Assembly: GCA_947455585.1 (NCBI GenBank)
Contig: CANGOY010000096.1
Span: forward strand, 1 to 7,049
Origin: Comamonadaceae bacterium
GTDB lineage: Bacteria; Pseudomonadota; Gammaproteobacteria; Burkholderiales; Burkholderiaceae_C
Direction: 5' to 3'
DNA: 7,049 bases
Shown one piece after another: positions 1 to 6,728 of this stretch; the first letter of the stretch is position 1, and each line of letters begins with the position of its first letter. Below the pieces are notes generated by a model. It was not told the origin of the DNA. It saw nothing but the letters and a program-made list of their open reading frames with translations, and made no database searches. A program made the position numbers and the translations under genes.

Positions 1-93
1 AGCGTAGTCAGCGACAAAGGATTGAAGCTTGACGCGGGTACGTTTGTGGTGCAAGTTGGCAAACGCAAATTTGCGCGTGTCACCTTGGCTTAA
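1..93 (+). CDS. 3' end of an unidentified gene (partial)
   Basis: The first reading frame is open from the window edge to a TAA at 91-93 and encodes about 30 C-terminal residues, ending in GKRKFARVTLA. The peptide alternates hydrophobic and polar residues (TFVVQVGKRKFARV), which suggests a terminal beta strand or hairpin. The family cannot be recognised from so little. It lies 23 bp upstream of the CDF transporter on the same strand, so it is probably the preceding gene of the same transcription unit. No terminator-like hairpin is visible in the gap. The call rests on the open frame, plausible codon use and position, and could be wrong. Confidence 0.5.
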   Translation, partial: SVVSDKGLKLDAGTFVVQVGKRKFARVTLA

Positions 94-116
94 CGAGTCG
101 CAGTCAAACTCAACAC

Positions 117-1058
117 ATGAACATTCTCTCCAAATGGTTTTCGCCCAAAGGGCTGCTGTGGGCATCGGTCGTGGTGGCGTGTATCACCATCGCGCTCAAA
201 ACGCTGGCATGGCACCTCACCGACTCGGTGGGTTTGCTGTCCGACGCCATGGAGTCCGTGGTCAATTTGGCCAGCGCCGTGTTCGGTTTGATGATGGTCA
301 CCGTTGCAGCCAAACCCGCTGACGAAGACCATCCGTACGGCCACCACAAGGCTGAGTATTTTTCGTCTGGCTTTGAAGGCATCCTCATCGTGGTGGCATC
401 GCTGGGCATCATGTGGGCGGCGGGTCATCGCATTTTCGACCCGCAGCCTTTAGAGCAAGTGGGCATTGGTTTGGTTTTGTCCGTGGCCAGTTCTGCGCTC
501 AACGGTTTGTTGGCGTGGGTCATGTTCAAGGCGGCCAAAGCGCATCGCTCGATTGCGCTAGAAGCGGATGCACGTCACTTGGTGACAGATGTGTGGACGT
601 CTGCGGGCGTGGTGCTTGGCATTGGGTTGGTGAGTCTGACAGGTTGGCTGTGGCTAGATGCCTTGGTCGCGTTTGGTGTGGCGCTGAACATTTTGCGCGA
701 AGGTTGGCATTTGATTTGGGGCGCGTCACAAGGCTTGATGGACGAAGCGGTCGAACCCGAGGTGTTGGCACAAATCAACACGGTGCTGCATGATTTGTCT
801 GCGAGCCATGAAGAGGTAGGTGCAGACCACGTGCACCTCGTGCGCTTTGACCACATCATCACCCGCAAGGCTGGGCAACGCCGTTACGTGGATTTGCACA
901 TGCACATGCCTGCGGAGTGGACGCTGGGTCGCGCTGCCACTTTGCGTGCGAATGTGGAGCACACGTTGATGACCACAGTGCCCGGTTTGCGCGCCACGAT
1001 TCAGCTGCTGCCCAACGATGTGGAAGCCCATTTCGACGACCCTATAGACAACGCATGA
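117..1058 (+). CDS. Cation diffusion facilitator (CDF) family metal transporter, FieF-like
   Basis: A 313-residue inner-membrane transporter expected to export divalent metal ions (Zn, Fe, Mn or Co) in exchange for protons. Hydrophobic segments lie at about 12-33, 38-64, 85-103, 115-137, 159-175 and 177-195, giving the usual six helices. CDF hallmarks are LLSDAMES (41-47) in helix 2, HPYGHHKAE (72-80) in the following loop, and HxxxD (H154, D158) in helix 5, the last being half of the transport metal site. FieF has DxxxD in helix 2; here D43 is followed by E46, S47 and N50 instead, a variant that makes the metal uncertain. Residues from about 210 on form the cytoplasmic dimerisation domain, with His-rich stretches HVH (238-240) and HMHM (261-264). 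The ATG has no good Shine-Dalgarno, but the protein begins correctly just before helix 1. The stop overlaps the dtd start (ATGA). Confidence 0.93.
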   Translation: MNILSKWFSPKGLLWASVVVACITIALKTLAWHLTDSVGLLSDAMESVVNLASAVFGLMMVTVAAKPADEDHPYGHHKAEYFSSGFEGILIVVASLGIMWAAGHRIFDPQPLEQVGIGLVLSVASSALNGLLAWVMFKAAKAHRSIALEADARHLVTDVWTSAGVVLGIGLVSLTGWLWLDALVAFGVALNILREGWHLIWGASQGLMDEAVEPEVLAQINTVLHDLSASHEEVGADHVHLVRFDHIITRKAGQRRYVDLHMHMPAEWTLGRAATLRANVEHTLMTTVPGLRATIQLLPNDVEAHFDDPIDNA

Positions 1059-1501
1059 AAGCGCTGTTGCAACGTGTGAGCGAAGCGCGTGTGGTGGTCG
1101 ACAACCAAACTGTGGGTGAAATTAGCCAAGGCTTATTGGTGTTGCTGTGCGCTGAAAAGGGCGACACAGACGCTGCAGGCCAAAAAATGCTCGACAAAAT
1201 CTTGAAGCTGCGCGTGTTTTATGACGACGCAGGCAAGATGAACCGCAGCGTGGTGGATGTGAATGGCGGCTTGTTGGTGGTGAGTCAATTCACTTTGGCA
1301 GCAGACACCAGCAGCGGCACACGCCCCAGTTTTACCAGCGCAGCACCCGCAGACGAAGGCCGCCGCTTGTACGACGCGTTTGTGGCGCAAGCTAAAGCGC
1401 AGCACCCGCAGGTGCAAACCGGCATCTTTGGCGCAGATATGAAAGTTCATTTGGTGAACGATGGCCCCGTGACCATCCCAATCACGATAATCGGTGCATG
1501 A
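1055..1501 (+). CDS. dtd: D-aminoacyl-tRNA deacylase (Dtd)
   Basis: A 148-residue cytoplasmic homodimeric enzyme that hydrolyses D-aminoacyl-tRNA (and Gly-tRNA-Ala), keeping D-amino acids out of translation. The length matches the family (about 145). The N-terminus MKALLQRVSEARVVV is typical. The two signature motifs are SQFTLAAD at 77-84, followed by RPSF (90-93), and NDGPVT at 135-140. The latter contains the Gly-Pro pair that forms the cross-subunit chirality filter. The frame stays open upstream inside the transporter gene, but the ATG at 1055 gives the exact family N-terminus. That ATG overlaps the upstream stop by 4 bp with no obvious Shine-Dalgarno, so translation is probably coupled. 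The gene end overlaps the start of dbpA in the same way. Confidence 0.97.
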   Translation: MKALLQRVSEARVVVDNQTVGEISQGLLVLLCAEKGDTDAAGQKMLDKILKLRVFYDDAGKMNRSVVDVNGGLLVVSQFTLAADTSSGTRPSFTSAAPADEGRRLYDAFVAQAKAQHPQVQTGIFGADMKVHLVNDGPVTIPITIIGA

Positions 1502-2910
1502 CCGATTTAAAAAATACCGCTACGACCTTTGCTTCCCTGAGCCTCGCGGCCTCTTCTCTCGATAACTTGACGCAGCTGGGTTACACCCAGATGACCCCCA
1601 TCCAAGCTGCCAGCTTGCCCCTGACTTTGGCGGGCCGTGACCTAATTGCCCAAGCCAGTACCGGCAGCGGCAAGACGGCCGCATTTGGCATTCCCTTGGT
1701 TGAAAAACTTGACCCTGCATTGTTTGACGCGCAAGCCATGATTCTTTGCCCCACACGCGAACTGGCCGACCAAGTGACGCAAGAGATTCGACGCTTGGCC
1801 CGCGCGGTGGGCAACATCAAAGTGGTCACGCTGTGTGGCGGTGTTGCGTTACGCGGCCAAACCGTGAGCCTAGAGCACGGTGCGCATGTGGTTGTGGGCA
1901 CGCCCGGCCGCATCATGGACCACTTAGAGCGCGGCTCACTCAGCCTGCAAGGCTTGAAGATGTTGGTGCTGGATGAGGCCGACCGCATGTTGGACATGGG
2001 CTTTTTCGATGACATCGCCAAGGTGGCGCGTCAGTGCCCCAAAGACCGTCAAACCTTGTTGTTCTCGGCCACGTATCCTGAGGGTATTGCCAAACTTGCG
2101 TCGCAGTTCATGCGTGAGCCGCAAACCGTGAAGGTGCAAGCGCAACACGACGCACAAAAAATCAAACAGATTTTTTATGAAGTGAGCAACAACGAACGTT
2201 TGCACGCCGTGTCGCAACTGCTCAACCACTTCCGCCCTGAATCCACGCTGGCGTTTTGCAACACCAAACAGCAATGCCGAGATTTGGTGACCGTGTTGCA
2301 AGCCCAAGGCTTCAGCGCTTTGGCTTTGTTTGGTGAGCTAGAGCAACGCGAACGCGACCAAGTGCTGGTGCAGTTTGCCAACCGCAGCTGCTCGGTGTTG
2401 GTGGCCACCGATGTGGCAGCGCGTGGTTTGGATGTGGCGAACTTAGAAGCGGTCATCAACGTGGACGTGACACCCGATTCAGAGATTCACATCCACCGCA
2501 TTGGTCGCACAGGCCGAGGTGACGCTGAAGGTTTGGCCTTGTCACTCGCCAGCATGGACGAGATGGGCAACGTGGGCAAGATTGAACTCTTGCAAAACCG
2601 CGAGTCCACCTGGGCGCCGCTCAGCAGTCTCACGCCTGCTGCAGGCGGCATCTTGCAGCCGCCCATGGCGACCTTGCAAATTGTGGGTGGGCGCAAAGAG
2701 AAAATTCGCGCAGGCGACGTGTTGGGCGCACTCACGGGTGACGCAGGCTTCACCAAAGAGCAAGTGGGCAAGATTAACGTGAACGAGTTTTCCACCTACG
2801 TGGCGGTGGAGCGCAGCATTGCGCGTGAAGCCGTCAAGCGTTTGAGCGCAGGGCGCGTCAAAGGCAAGACGGTGAAAGTGCGTTTGTTGGAAGACGCCTT
2901 AGGTCGTTAA
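1498..2910 (+). CDS. dbpA: ATP-dependent DEAD-box RNA helicase DbpA
   Basis: A 470-residue RNA helicase (E. coli DbpA is about 457) that acts in late assembly of the large ribosomal subunit by binding hairpin 92 of 23S rRNA. All core motifs are visible: Q motif ending TPIQ (33-36), motif I ASTGSGKT (53-60), Ia PTRELA (85-90), TPGR (135-138), DEAD (159-162), SAT (190-192), LAFCNT (251-256), ATDVAARGLD (303-312) and HRIGRTGRG (333-341). The C-terminal part, about 392-466, contains LQIVGGRKEKIRAGDVLGAL and matches the DbpA-type RNA-binding domain. This separates it from RhlE/RhlB and other DEAD-box proteins. Its ATG overlaps the dtd stop (ATGA). It is the last gene of the plus-strand run and converges on ybeY with a 22-bp gap. 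Confidence 0.96.
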   Translation: MTDLKNTATTFASLSLAASSLDNLTQLGYTQMTPIQAASLPLTLAGRDLIAQASTGSGKTAAFGIPLVEKLDPALFDAQAMILCPTRELADQVTQEIRRLARAVGNIKVVTLCGGVALRGQTVSLEHGAHVVVGTPGRIMDHLERGSLSLQGLKMLVLDEADRMLDMGFFDDIAKVARQCPKDRQTLLFSATYPEGIAKLASQFMREPQTVKVQAQHDAQKIKQIFYEVSNNERLHAVSQLLNHFRPESTLAFCNTKQQCRDLVTVLQAQGFSALALFGELEQRERDQVLVQFANRSCSVLVATDVAARGLDVANLEAVINVDVTPDSEIHIHRIGRTGRGDAEGLALSLASMDEMGNVGKIELLQNRESTWAPLSSLTPAAGGILQPPMATLQIVGGRKEKIRAGDVLGALTGDAGFTKEQVGKINVNEFSTYVAVERSIAREAVKRLSAGRVKGKTVKVRLLEDALGR

Positions 2911-2917
2911 TCGACCT
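2901..2917. terminator. Small inverted repeat at the dbpA stop codon, weak candidate hairpin
   Basis: AGGTCG at 2901-2906 and CGACCT at 2912-2917 are perfect 6-bp inverted complements around a 5-base loop (TTAAT). The repeat spans the last sense codon and stop of dbpA and lies just before the convergent ybeY stop. There is no T-run on either strand, so it is not a convincing intrinsic terminator. It is the only hairpin seen in this 22-bp convergent junction and could act as a weak stop or mRNA 3'-end protector, or be chance. Confidence 0.25.
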
Positions 2918-2932
2918 GCATAGGGTTTGGCG

Positions 2933-3385
2933 TTAATAAGGGCAAGCCAAACCAAGGCTGGCCATGATGAACATCTCTAACGTTTCCATCTCCATGGCAT
3001 CCGCTTGAGAGGTTTCGTGGTCATAGCCTTGGGCATGTAACGCCCCATGAATCAGCAAGTGTGCGTAGTGTTCTTGCAGTGACTTGCCTTGCTCTTTGGC
3101 CTCAGCTGCCACCACGGGTGCACACAGCACGAGATCGGCCATCACCATTGGGGCTTGGGCGTAGTCAAACGTCAACACATTGGTGGCGTAATTTTTCTTG
3201 CGATAGCCGCTGTTGAGCGCTTGACCCTCTTCCGCGTCGACGATGCGCACGGTCATTTCGGCGTCATGCGCTAAGGCGCTGCGAATGCAGCGGTTCACAA
3301 ACGCACGTGGCAGCGCAGCGCGGTGGCGCGCGGCGTAGGGCACGTCGCCAAATTGCAGAGTCAGGTCTAAGGTGGGCAGGGCCAT
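2933..3385 (-). CDS. ybeY: Endoribonuclease / rRNA maturation factor YbeY
   Basis: A 150-residue metal-dependent RNase of the UPF0054 family (E. coli YbeY is 155), involved in 16S rRNA 3'-end maturation and 70S ribosome quality control. The zinc-binding motif is HGALHAQGYDH (113-123), with H113, H117 and H123 as ligands. The conserved NYATNVLTFDY (65-75) precedes it, and the C-terminal ME..E..IMASLG...PY matches the family end. The frame is open a further 19 codons upstream to 3442, but that would overlap phoH by 53 bp and add a non-conserved Pro-rich leader. The ATG at 3385 is 4 bp after the phoH stop and gives the normal length. No clear Shine-Dalgarno precedes it, so coupling to phoH translation is likely. 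Confidence 0.95.
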   Translation of the reverse strand: MALPTLDLTLQFGDVPYAARHRAALPRAFVNRCIRSALAHDAEMTVRIVDAEEGQALNSGYRKKNYATNVLTFDYAQAPMVMADLVLCAPVVAAEAKEQGKSLQEHYAHLLIHGALHAQGYDHETSQADAMEMETLEMFIMASLGLACPY

Positions 3386-3389
3386 ATTT

Positions 3390-4346
3390 TTAAGATTGTT
3401 TGCGTGAAGGGGCGCCGGTGGTGGCTGTGCGTTGTGCGTCATACGCGTCTACGATGCGGGCCACGAGTGGGTGGCGCACCACATCGGCGCTGGTGAAGCG
3501 GGTGACTGAAATGCCTTTGACGCGTTTCAACACGCGCTCGGCATCAATCAAACCACTCAGCTGCCCCTTGGGCAAGTCAATCTGACTTACGTCACCTGTG
3601 ACCACCGCTTTGGCACCAAAGCCAATGCGAGTGAGGAACATCTTCATTTGTTCGGGCGTGGTGTTTTGTGCTTCGTCCAAGATGACGAAGGCGTTGTTGA
3701 GTGTGCGGCCACGCATGAACGCAAGTGGTGCGATTTCAATCGCGTTTCGCTCAAACGCTTTTTGCACGCGGTCATAACCCATCAGGTCATACAACGCGTC
3801 ATACAAGGGTCGCAGATACGGGTCCACTTTTTGGCCCAAGTCGCCAGGCAAGAAGCCCAGCTTTTCGCCAGCCTCTACAGCAGGTCGGGTCAGCACAATG
3901 CGTTGCACGGCGCTGCGCTCCAGCGCATCGACAGCGCAGGCCACGGCCAAATAGGTTTTGCCAGTTCCCGCTGGGCCAATGCCAAAGCTGATGTCGTGTG
4001 CTGCAATGTTGTCTAGGTAGGCGGCTTGTGTGGGCGTGCGCGCACGCAGGTCGGTGCGGCGGGTTTGCAGGGTGGGTGCATCTTCCTCCATCGCGCTGTC
4101 TCCTGCGAGCATGAGTTGCACTTGTTCAGGCGGGATGGCTTTGGTGGCACGTTCATACAGAGCTTGCAACACCTCCATGGCGCGGGTGGCTTTGGCTTTG
4201 TGGCCGTCTACTTTGAATTGCTCGTGGCGATGGGCGATTTTCACGTCCAGTGCCAGTTCGATGGTGCGCAAGTGTTCGTCGGTAGGACCGCACAAATGAG
4301 ACAAACGGGTGTTGTTATGCGGGGTGAAGGTGTGGCGAAGAATCAA
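3390..4346 (-). CDS. phoH: PhoH family ATPase (YbeZ type)
   Basis: A 318-residue cytoplasmic P-loop protein of the PhoH/YbeZ family, commonly encoded next to ybeY and thought to work with it in RNA metabolism; its exact substrate is unsettled. A KH-like N-terminal part (about 1-70) is followed by the ATPase domain. That domain has Walker A GPAGTGKT (124-131), TRPAVEAGEKLGFLPGD (153-169), Walker B VILDEAQN (221-228) and TGDVSQ (250-255). The start is taken as TTG at 4346-4344. An in-frame TGA lies five codons upstream (4361-4359), the next in-frame ATG is about residue 57, which is too late, and GAGAG at 4360-4356 sits 9 bases before the TTG. It leads a two-gene unit with ybeY and diverges from ruvA. 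Confidence 0.94.
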   Translation of the reverse strand: MILRHTFTPHNNTRLSHLCGPTDEHLRTIELALDVKIAHRHEQFKVDGHKAKATRAMEVLQALYERATKAIPPEQVQLMLAGDSAMEEDAPTLQTRRTDLRARTPTQAAYLDNIAAHDISFGIGPAGTGKTYLAVACAVDALERSAVQRIVLTRPAVEAGEKLGFLPGDLGQKVDPYLRPLYDALYDLMGYDRVQKAFERNAIEIAPLAFMRGRTLNNAFVILDEAQNTTPEQMKMFLTRIGFGAKAVVTGDVSQIDLPKGQLSGLIDAERVLKRVKGISVTRFTSADVVRHPLVARIVDAYDAQRTATTGAPSRKQS

Positions 4347-4386
4347 GTCGATAATCTCTCAAAAGGTCCCCAATGATAGGCAAGAT
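4347..4386. promoter_or_regulatory. 40-bp divergent start region between phoH and ruvA
   Basis: The gap between the phoH TTG and the ruvA GTG holds both ribosome binding sites: CTCTC at 4356-4360 (GAGAG on the minus strand) for phoH and AGG at 4378-4380 for ruvA. Possible -10-like hexamers are TATCAT on the minus strand (4378-4373) for phoH and GATAAT on the plus strand (4350-4355) for ruvA. Neither has a good -35 at normal spacing. Any promoters must overlap each other or extend into the opposing coding sequences. The promoter assignment is a guess; the ribosome binding sites are better supported. Confidence 0.35.
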
Positions 4387-4959
4387 GTGATTGGCAAATT
4401 AAGCGGCATTCTCAGCGAGAAAAATCCACCCCAAGTCTTGGTGGACTGCAACGGCGTGGGCTATGAAGTCGATGTGCCCATGAGCACGTTTTACAACCTG
4501 CCCGCCACCGGTGAAAAAGTGTCGTTGCTGACGCACTTTGTGGTGCGTGAAGATGCACAAATTTTGTTTGGTTTTGGTACTGCGTCAGAGCGTGCAACGT
4601 TTCGTTTGCTCATCAAAATCTCAGGCGTTGGCCCCCGCATGGCGCTTGGTATTTTGAGCGGCTTGAGTGCCGACGAGTTAGCGCGTGCTGTGTCTGACCA
4701 AAATGCAGCGCGCCTCACCAAAGTGCCGGGCATTGGTAAGAAAACGGCTGAGCGTTTGTTGCTCGAGCTCAAAGGCAAACTGGGCGCAGACATTGGCCCC
4801 CATCTGTTTTCTACACTTGACCACCAAAGCGACATCTTGCAAGCGCTGCTGGCGCTGGGCTACAACGACAAAGAAGCCGCTGCTGCACTGAAAGCATTGC
4901 CTGCCGATGTGGGCGTGAGCGACGGCATCAAGCTCGCTCTGAAATCATTGGCCAAATAA
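4387..4959 (+). CDS. ruvA: Holliday junction branch migration complex subunit RuvA
   Basis: A 190-residue DNA-binding subunit (E. coli RuvA is 203) that tetramerises on Holliday junctions and positions the RuvB motors. The N-terminal OB domain reads (M)IGKLSGILSEKNPPQVLVD and VGYEVDVPMSTF. The acidic pin residues E55 and D56 in VVREDAQ keep the E. coli numbering. Two helix-hairpin-helix motifs follow: ISGVGPRMA (78-86) and VPGIGKKTAERL (113-124). Residues from about 148 form the RuvB-binding domain III (LQALLALGYNDKEA). The GTG at 4387 is chosen because it lines up exactly with the family start MIG and has AGG 6 bases upstream. The frame stays open to 4309, but those 26 residues would overlap phoH and match nothing in RuvA. 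The ruvB start follows after 3 bp. Confidence 0.96.
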   Translation: MIGKLSGILSEKNPPQVLVDCNGVGYEVDVPMSTFYNLPATGEKVSLLTHFVVREDAQILFGFGTASERATFRLLIKISGVGPRMALGILSGLSADELARAVSDQNAARLTKVPGIGKKTAERLLLELKGKLGADIGPHLFSTLDHQSDILQALLALGYNDKEAAAALKALPADVGVSDGIKLALKSLAK

Positions 4960-4962
4960 ACC

Positions 4963-6024
4963 ATGAGCATCCAGACTGACGATTTCGCGCCTTCCCCCGT
5001 GCCATCACGCGTGGTGTCTGCTGCGCCTGTGTCGCCCAACGAAGAAGCAATTGAACGGGCCTTGCGCCCTAAGCTGCTGCAAGAGTACGTGGGACAGATG
5101 AAGGTGCGCGAGCAGCTTGAAATCTTCATTGGTGCAGCCAAGATGCGCAACGAAGCCCTCGACCACGTGCTGCTGTTTGGCCCCCCTGGATTGGGCAAAA
5201 CCACTTTGAGCCACATCATCGCGCAAGAGCTGGGTGTGAACCTGCGCTCCACCAGCGGTCCCGTGTTAGAAAAGCCCAAAGACTTGGCTGCGCTGCTGAC
5301 GGGTCTTGAGAAAAACGATGTGTTGTTCATCGACGAAATTCACCGCTTGTCGCCTGTGGTGGAAGAAATTTTGTACCCCGCATTAGAGGACTACCAAATC
5401 GACATCATGATTGGTGAAGGCCCAGCGGCGCGAAGCATCAAGCTCGACTTGCAGCCGTTCACCTTGGTGGGGGCAACAACGAGAGCCGGTATGTTGACCA
5501 ACCCCTTGCGTGACCGCTTTGGCATTGTGTCGCGCTTAGAGTTTTACACCGCCGAAGAGCTGCAACGCATCGTGGTGCGCAGTGCAGGTTTGCTGGACAC
5601 GCCGATGGATGCGGAAGGTGGTTTTGAGATTGCGCGTCGTTCACGCGGCACACCACGTATTGCCAACCGCCTGCTGCGCCGTGTGCGCGATTACGCGGAT
5701 GTGAAGGGCAATGGCCGCATCACCCTCGAGATGGCCAACAAGGCGCTGGCCATGTTGGATGTGGACCCGCAAGGTTTTGACTTGATGGACCGCAAATTGT
5801 TGGAAGCCGTGATTCATCGCTTTGACGGCGGCCCCGTCGGCCTCGACAACATTGCGGCCAGCATCGGTGAAGAGCGGGACACGATTGAAGACGTGATTGA
5901 GCCGTATTTGATTCAGCAAGGTTTCTTGCAGCGCACGCCGCGTGGCCGCATGGCCACCTTGGCGGCCTATCGTCACTTGGGTGTGACGCCGCCCAAGGCG
6001 ATTGGCGACGTCACCACAGATTAA
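4963..6024 (+). CDS. ruvB: Holliday junction branch migration ATPase RuvB
   Basis: A 353-residue AAA+ motor (E. coli RuvB is 336) that forms hexameric rings flanking RuvA and drives branch migration. Seen in order are RPKLLQEYVGQ (35-45), Walker A GPPGLGKT (73-80), Walker B FIDEIHRL (122-129), EGPAARSIKLDL (152-163), sensor 1 GATTRAG (170-176), the arginine finger in LRDRFG (R185, equivalent to E. coli R174), sensor 2 GTPRIANRLLRR (229-240), and the C-terminal winged helix with DNIAASIGEERDTIEDVIEPYL (295-316). The first 25 or so residues are a longer, poorly conserved, Pro/Ser-rich leader. ruvC is not adjacent, so the resolvase must be encoded elsewhere. The stop shares bases with the stop of the opposing histidine phosphatase gene. 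Confidence 0.98.
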   Translation: MSIQTDDFAPSPVPSRVVSAAPVSPNEEAIERALRPKLLQEYVGQMKVREQLEIFIGAAKMRNEALDHVLLFGPPGLGKTTLSHIIAQELGVNLRSTSGPVLEKPKDLAALLTGLEKNDVLFIDEIHRLSPVVEEILYPALEDYQIDIMIGEGPAARSIKLDLQPFTLVGATTRAGMLTNPLRDRFGIVSRLEFYTAEELQRIVVRSAGLLDTPMDAEGGFEIARRSRGTPRIANRLLRRVRDYADVKGNGRITLEMANKALAMLDVDPQGFDLMDRKLLEAVIHRFDGGPVGLDNIAASIGEERDTIEDVIEPYLIQQGFLQRTPRGRMATLAAYRHLGVTPPKAIGDVTTD

Positions 6025-6695
6025 GTCGTGGTCTCGTCGCGGGGCGCACCAAGCGCCTCATCAAAGTGCGACACATCGCCCCAGCCCACCAAGCTCAAGC
6101 CTTGAGGTGTCCACAACAAACGGTTGATGGCAGCATTGCCCAAGTGCCACGTGCGTGGGGCTTCCACCGATTGGTTGGTGGCTAAGCGATACAGCGCATC
6201 CATCACACCGCCGTGTGCGACCAGCACAATTTGTTCGCCGAGATGTTGACTCGCCAGTTCATTCACGCAGTGGCTAATTCGCTCGCGCAAGACCGTCAGA
6301 GACTCGCCACCCGATGGCGCCCAATGTGGGTCACGTCCACGCCAAAGTTTGCATTCTTCTGCGTGTTGGGTCTCGATTTCAGCCCATGTTTTGCCTTGCA
6401 GATGCCCAAAGTGGCGCTCGCGCAATTGCAAATGCGGTGTTACTTGCGCAGGTGTGTGGGTGCGTGCAGCCAGTCGTGCGGGGGCATTTGCAATGGCTTG
6501 CGCGGTTTCAAACGCACGGCGCAAGTCGCTGCTGTAAATAGCGTGAATCGGTTCTTCAGCGAGGGCATGGCCCACGCGCTCTGCTTGCCAGCGACCTGTT
6601 TCGTTCAGGTCAATGTTGAGATGGCCTTGGATGCGTGTGTCCACATTCCATAGGGTTTCCCCGTGTCGAATGGCGAGAATTCTGGTGGCTTGCAT
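6021..6695 (-). CDS. Histidine phosphatase family protein (phosphoglycerate mutase-like)
   Basis: A 224-residue cytoplasmic branch-1 histidine phosphatase. The phospho-acceptor motif is RHGET (10-14) with H11. SSDLRRAFETA (55-65) supplies the phosphate-binding R59, LRERHFG (91-97) the acid/base E93, and VAHGGV (159-164) the second catalytic His, H161. The fold covers GpmB, alpha-ribazole phosphatase (CobC) and broad phosphatases, and the true substrate cannot be read from sequence. Burkholderiales copies are usually named phosphoglycerate mutase, but cofactor-dependent mutase activity is not shown here. The ATG at 6695 gives the normal N-terminus just before the RHG strand; only a weak AAG-type ribosome site precedes it. 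It is convergent and overlapping with ruvB and divergent from the TetR gene. Confidence 0.93.
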   Translation of the reverse strand: MQATRILAIRHGETLWNVDTRIQGHLNIDLNETGRWQAERVGHALAEEPIHAIYSSDLRRAFETAQAIANAPARLAARTHTPAQVTPHLQLRERHFGHLQGKTWAEIETQHAEECKLWRGRDPHWAPSGGESLTVLRERISHCVNELASQHLGEQIVLVAHGGVMDALYRLATNQSVEAPRTWHLGNAAINRLLWTPQGLSLVGWGDVSHFDEALGAPRDETTT

Positions 6696-6728
6696 AGGGT
6701 CTTAGTTTAAAGATTCAAAATTCATGCA

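Noticed and set aside
917..1054. Longer reading frame upstream of dtd
   Set aside because: It lies entirely within the transporter gene and adds residues not found in Dtd; the ATG at 1055 matches the family start.
3386..3442. 19-residue N-terminal extension of YbeY
   Set aside because: It would overlap phoH by 53 bp, is Pro-rich and unconserved, and the ATG at 3385 gives the standard 150-residue protein.
4026..4376. 116-residue plus-strand open frame opposite phoH
   Set aside because: Antisense shadow of a strongly supported gene; Cys/Arg/Gly-rich composition with no recognisable domain.
4309..4386. 26-residue N-terminal extension of RuvA from an upstream in-frame GTG
   Set aside because: The extension overlaps the opposing phoH start, has no similarity to any RuvA N-terminus, and the GTG at 4387 gives exactly the family start with a spaced AGG.
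4860..5330. 156-residue minus-strand open frame opposite ruvA/ruvB
   Set aside because: Ser/Ala-rich shadow frame typical of antisense to GC-rich genes; no ribosome site or domain.
6213..6653. 146-residue plus-strand open frame opposite the histidine phosphatase
   Set aside because: Cys-rich, low-complexity translation without domain features, fully covered by a gene with intact catalytic motifs.
2918..6700. Recurrent CATAGGGT at 2919, 6649 and 6693 as a dispersed repeat
   Set aside because: Only 8-9 bp match, in unrelated contexts (intergenic, inside a gene, at a gene start); consistent with chance.
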